NCBI RefSeq assembly: GCF_005239225.2
Contig: NC_133297.1
Span: forward strand, 10,714,147-10,778,146
Source of the DNA: Populus alba
Lineage: Eukaryota; Streptophyta; Magnoliopsida; Malpighiales; Salicaceae
Length of the DNA stretch: 64,000 bases
Direction: 5' to 3'
Below the pieces are notes generated by a model that made no database searches, had not been told where the DNA came from, and saw only the letters and a list, made by a program, of their open reading frames with translations. The translations under genes were made by a program, and so were the position numbers. Below, piece by piece: positions 62,101-64,000 of the stretch. Positions within the stretch are counted from its first letter, which is position 1; every line of letters starts with the position of its first letter.

Positions 62101-63288
62101 GGCAGTGGAAGTGTGAAACCCAAAAGAAACACTTTTATCCAAAGTTCAAAGAAAAAGATATGATAGTTCAAAACTATTGCTCGCAAATTTCCCAAAAGAT
62201 TGTATTGAAAACCAAAATTCCATGACGAAGTAAAATGATAAGAAATCAAACCTCTCCAAATTTTGAATCTGAGACAGAGCCTGCTTTGGAGTCCCTGGAT
62301 CATTGGCATATAGTAAACACAGACAATGAAGGGCTTAGATCCATAAAGGGGAATAGTTTCCGGAAACGAGTGCTCGCTAAGGTGCTATCTAAGTTAAGCA
62401 TTCCTACCTTGTATCAACACCTTTAATAAAAGTGGAAAACACTCGACATTTTCCATCTGTAGATGTCGTCGCAAGAAGAATCTGTTAAATATTAAAAAAA
62501 AAAAAAAACATATTAAACACAATGCAGTACTTTATGGACATATATTATAAAAGTATCTATAAGGCAACTAATGTATCAGAAATAATAACAACAATTATTC
62601 AGCAACTAACAGACACATTGTTAGGATGACAAAGATCAGTATCATAGTTTAATAGCACAATTTGTCCCTGTACCCTTTATTTTTTAGGATTTCATCCTGT
62701 ACTAAAATTTAAGTCAGTTAATGTTTTTTGTCCTACAATAAAAGTGACACATGCCACATACCTGGACAAGTAACTATGAAAAGTGACAAGTCACCTAGAA
62801 AATTTAATATAGCTATTTTTTATTCTTTCTTTTCCTTAGTATTGTATATTTAGATTACTGTCCCACACACCCACAATTACAAGTATGATGATAGTAGAGG
62901 AAAGGGGGGTGGAAGACAAAAAATAACTCGAAAAAAAATCATTAGCCTAACTTCCCCTCCTTAATAATCCAAACAAATGGAGGAAAATCATTTTGCTTCC
63001 CTTTACTGAATTCCTCTTCCAAACCTCCCCTCCAAGTTTCTCAAACATACAGTGTGAAAAAATCTCACTATCGATTTAATTAAATTAGTGTACATGTTAT
63101 AGTATACTCCAATTAAGAAGGGTTTGACTCATCCTCTCAATGAAATTGAATAATCCATTAAATGCACACAACTTCTCTAAAATTATGAAAAAAAAAACCA
63201 TGGGATAGAAACACATACATTATTAGGATGCCAAGCAACACTTGTCACCGAGGAATCATGTCTTTTCCTGATAAGTTTACTGACCCAC
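59163..63288 (-). CDS. ARPC1: ARPC1, WD40 subunit of the Arp2/3 complex, C-terminal part, right end missing
   Basis: ARPC1 is the seven-bladed beta-propeller subunit of the Arp2/3 complex, which nucleates branched actin filaments in the cytoplasm. Exons in coding order: 63219-63288, 62408-62481, 62252-62294, 61154-61235, 60765-60853, 60568-60653, 60328-60391, 59653-59759, 59585-59599, 59335-59375 and 59163-59227. The reading includes WVSKLIRKRHDSSVTSVAWH, then LLATTSTDGKCRVFS, WAFGVKWSPSGNTLAYVG, MIYFVDDVGPSPLAQNVAFR, LFISEKMVIGVG and NPMVFAADERGIWSF. It ends RFSTSGLDGKVVVWDLENQ...YL. These match plant ARPC1 throughout. The N-terminal blades lie right of the window. All introns are GT-AG except the one at 59376-59584, which fits AT-AC, and a 15-nt exon precedes it. 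Exons before 59653 are secure; the 15-nt exon and its borders are the least certain part. Confidence 0.92.
61440..61640 (+). mobile_element. Possible LTR-like remnant in an ARPC1 intron
   Basis: It contains TTAGTTAGGACTCCTTTAAG, then GGCATATATAAGCAACATTG and TATTACAATTCTGTGATAAG. This arrangement (GTTAGGACTCC, TATATAAG, pyrimidine-rich end) is common in plant Copia-type LTRs. There is no second LTR, primer-binding site or coding part, so it would be a solo or truncated LTR. Evidence is weak. Confidence 0.3.
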
Positions 63289-64000
63289 CTGTTAAAAGGG
63301 AAACATAGATCAAAATAAGAACAGAAAAAATTGCATGCAGTATTCAACATTAAAGCAATTTCATAGGAGAGGAAGTATGGAGTTTGATCAATGATCTAAA
63401 CAGGGTCGTTGAAGTCAGGCTACACACACACTTTCCCTGATTGAGGTCAATAAACATCAATATGATAAGGCATGATCCCATGATAAATTTGAACATAGTA
63501 AGGAAATTCTGGCCTTTTATTTTCTTCTTTTTTTATGCACAAGATTTTATCTTAGCATGAAGGCCTCTAATATGACCGATACACTCAGGCCACTAGCGTG
63601 GTCCATGCATAGGCCATTTTGCTAGCCATAACTAATAGAATTCCTAAGTAAAACAAACTCCTAAATAATTTAAGTTTAGCAAAAAAAAAAAAAAATATCG
63701 AATATGCCTGAATTAAAAATCTAAATAAGGTAATTCAGAAACTTCTTTCTCTTTGGCTGCTTCGCATCTTAGGCCTAAAAATAGTAAGGTGTTGAGACCT
63801 CAGTCATGCCAAAATGTTGTTGATGTAGAAATTTGCAAGCATAAGCAATTAGCATGGACAAGGTTGCATCAAATTAATAAGTATAAGCTCCAATCTATAC
63901 TAAACAGAAATACATATTAATACAAAAGACTTCCTGGTTCAGCAGAATTCAAATCAATATCAAGCATAAGGATAGATGGAGAATATGAACTAAGTGCTTA
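63289..64000 (-). other. ARPC1 intron running off the right edge
   Basis: No further ARPC1 exon is recognisable here; the preceding exon should end in a block like YYEQENNW and was not found. The sequence is AT-rich intron-like DNA with no other gene. Confidence 0.6.

Overview
The window is nuclear DNA from a dicot plant. Genes have many short exons joined by GT-AG introns, intergenic DNA is very AT-rich and full of dispersed repeats, and every recognisable protein is of plant type. Protein similarity and the repeat style suggest a woody Salicaceae species such as poplar. That is an inference; no marker in the window proves the species.

Layout, left to right. (1) 108-4988 (+): the last 16 exons of acetyl-CoA synthetase, cut off on the left, with one GC-AG intron. 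(2) 6826-8136 (-): intronless coding region of translation release factor eRF1, with a 5' leader intron reaching about 10.03 kb. (3) 10.1-14.7 kb: repeat-rich intergenic DNA. (4) 14699-31572 (-): a complete 23-exon importin-beta family nuclear transport receptor (importin-13/transportin-SR class). One of its introns holds two LINE retrotransposon fragments in opposite orientations. (5) 31.6-37.9 kb: AT-rich repeats plus a PPR gene scrap. (6) 37935-40152 (+): plastid-type CGFS monothiol glutaredoxin GRXS14. It is followed at 42417-42572 by an orphan last exon of SRP14. (7) 43440-45394 (-): class A4 heat shock factor. (8) 46.3-47.7 kb: a direct tandem duplication of about 0.73 kb. (9) 48380-49959 (+): a six-exon protein with a C-terminal HSP20/alpha-crystallin domain. 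(10) 50-56.3 kb: repeats, including a pair of inverted-repeat transposable elements, one apparently inserted at the end of the other. (11) 56428-57021 (+): a single-exon VQ-motif protein. (12) 59163-63288 (-): the C-terminal 11 exons of ARPC1, the WD40 subunit of the Arp2/3 complex. Its N-terminal exons lie beyond the right edge.

The genes are unrelated housekeeping and stress-response genes and do not form a pathway. The heat shock factor and the HSP20-domain gene lie next to each other, transcribed divergently about 3 kb apart, and both belong to the stress-chaperone field. Exon boundaries were placed by reading splice signals, checking that reading frames join, and comparing with remembered family sequences. 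I saw no tRNA or rRNA gene, CRISPR array, organelle insertion or undescribed multi-gene system. The most unusual signals are a candidate AT-AC (U12-type) intron beside a 15-nt exon in ARPC1, the nested inverted-repeat elements, and a duplicated 3' splice site in the HSP20-domain gene.
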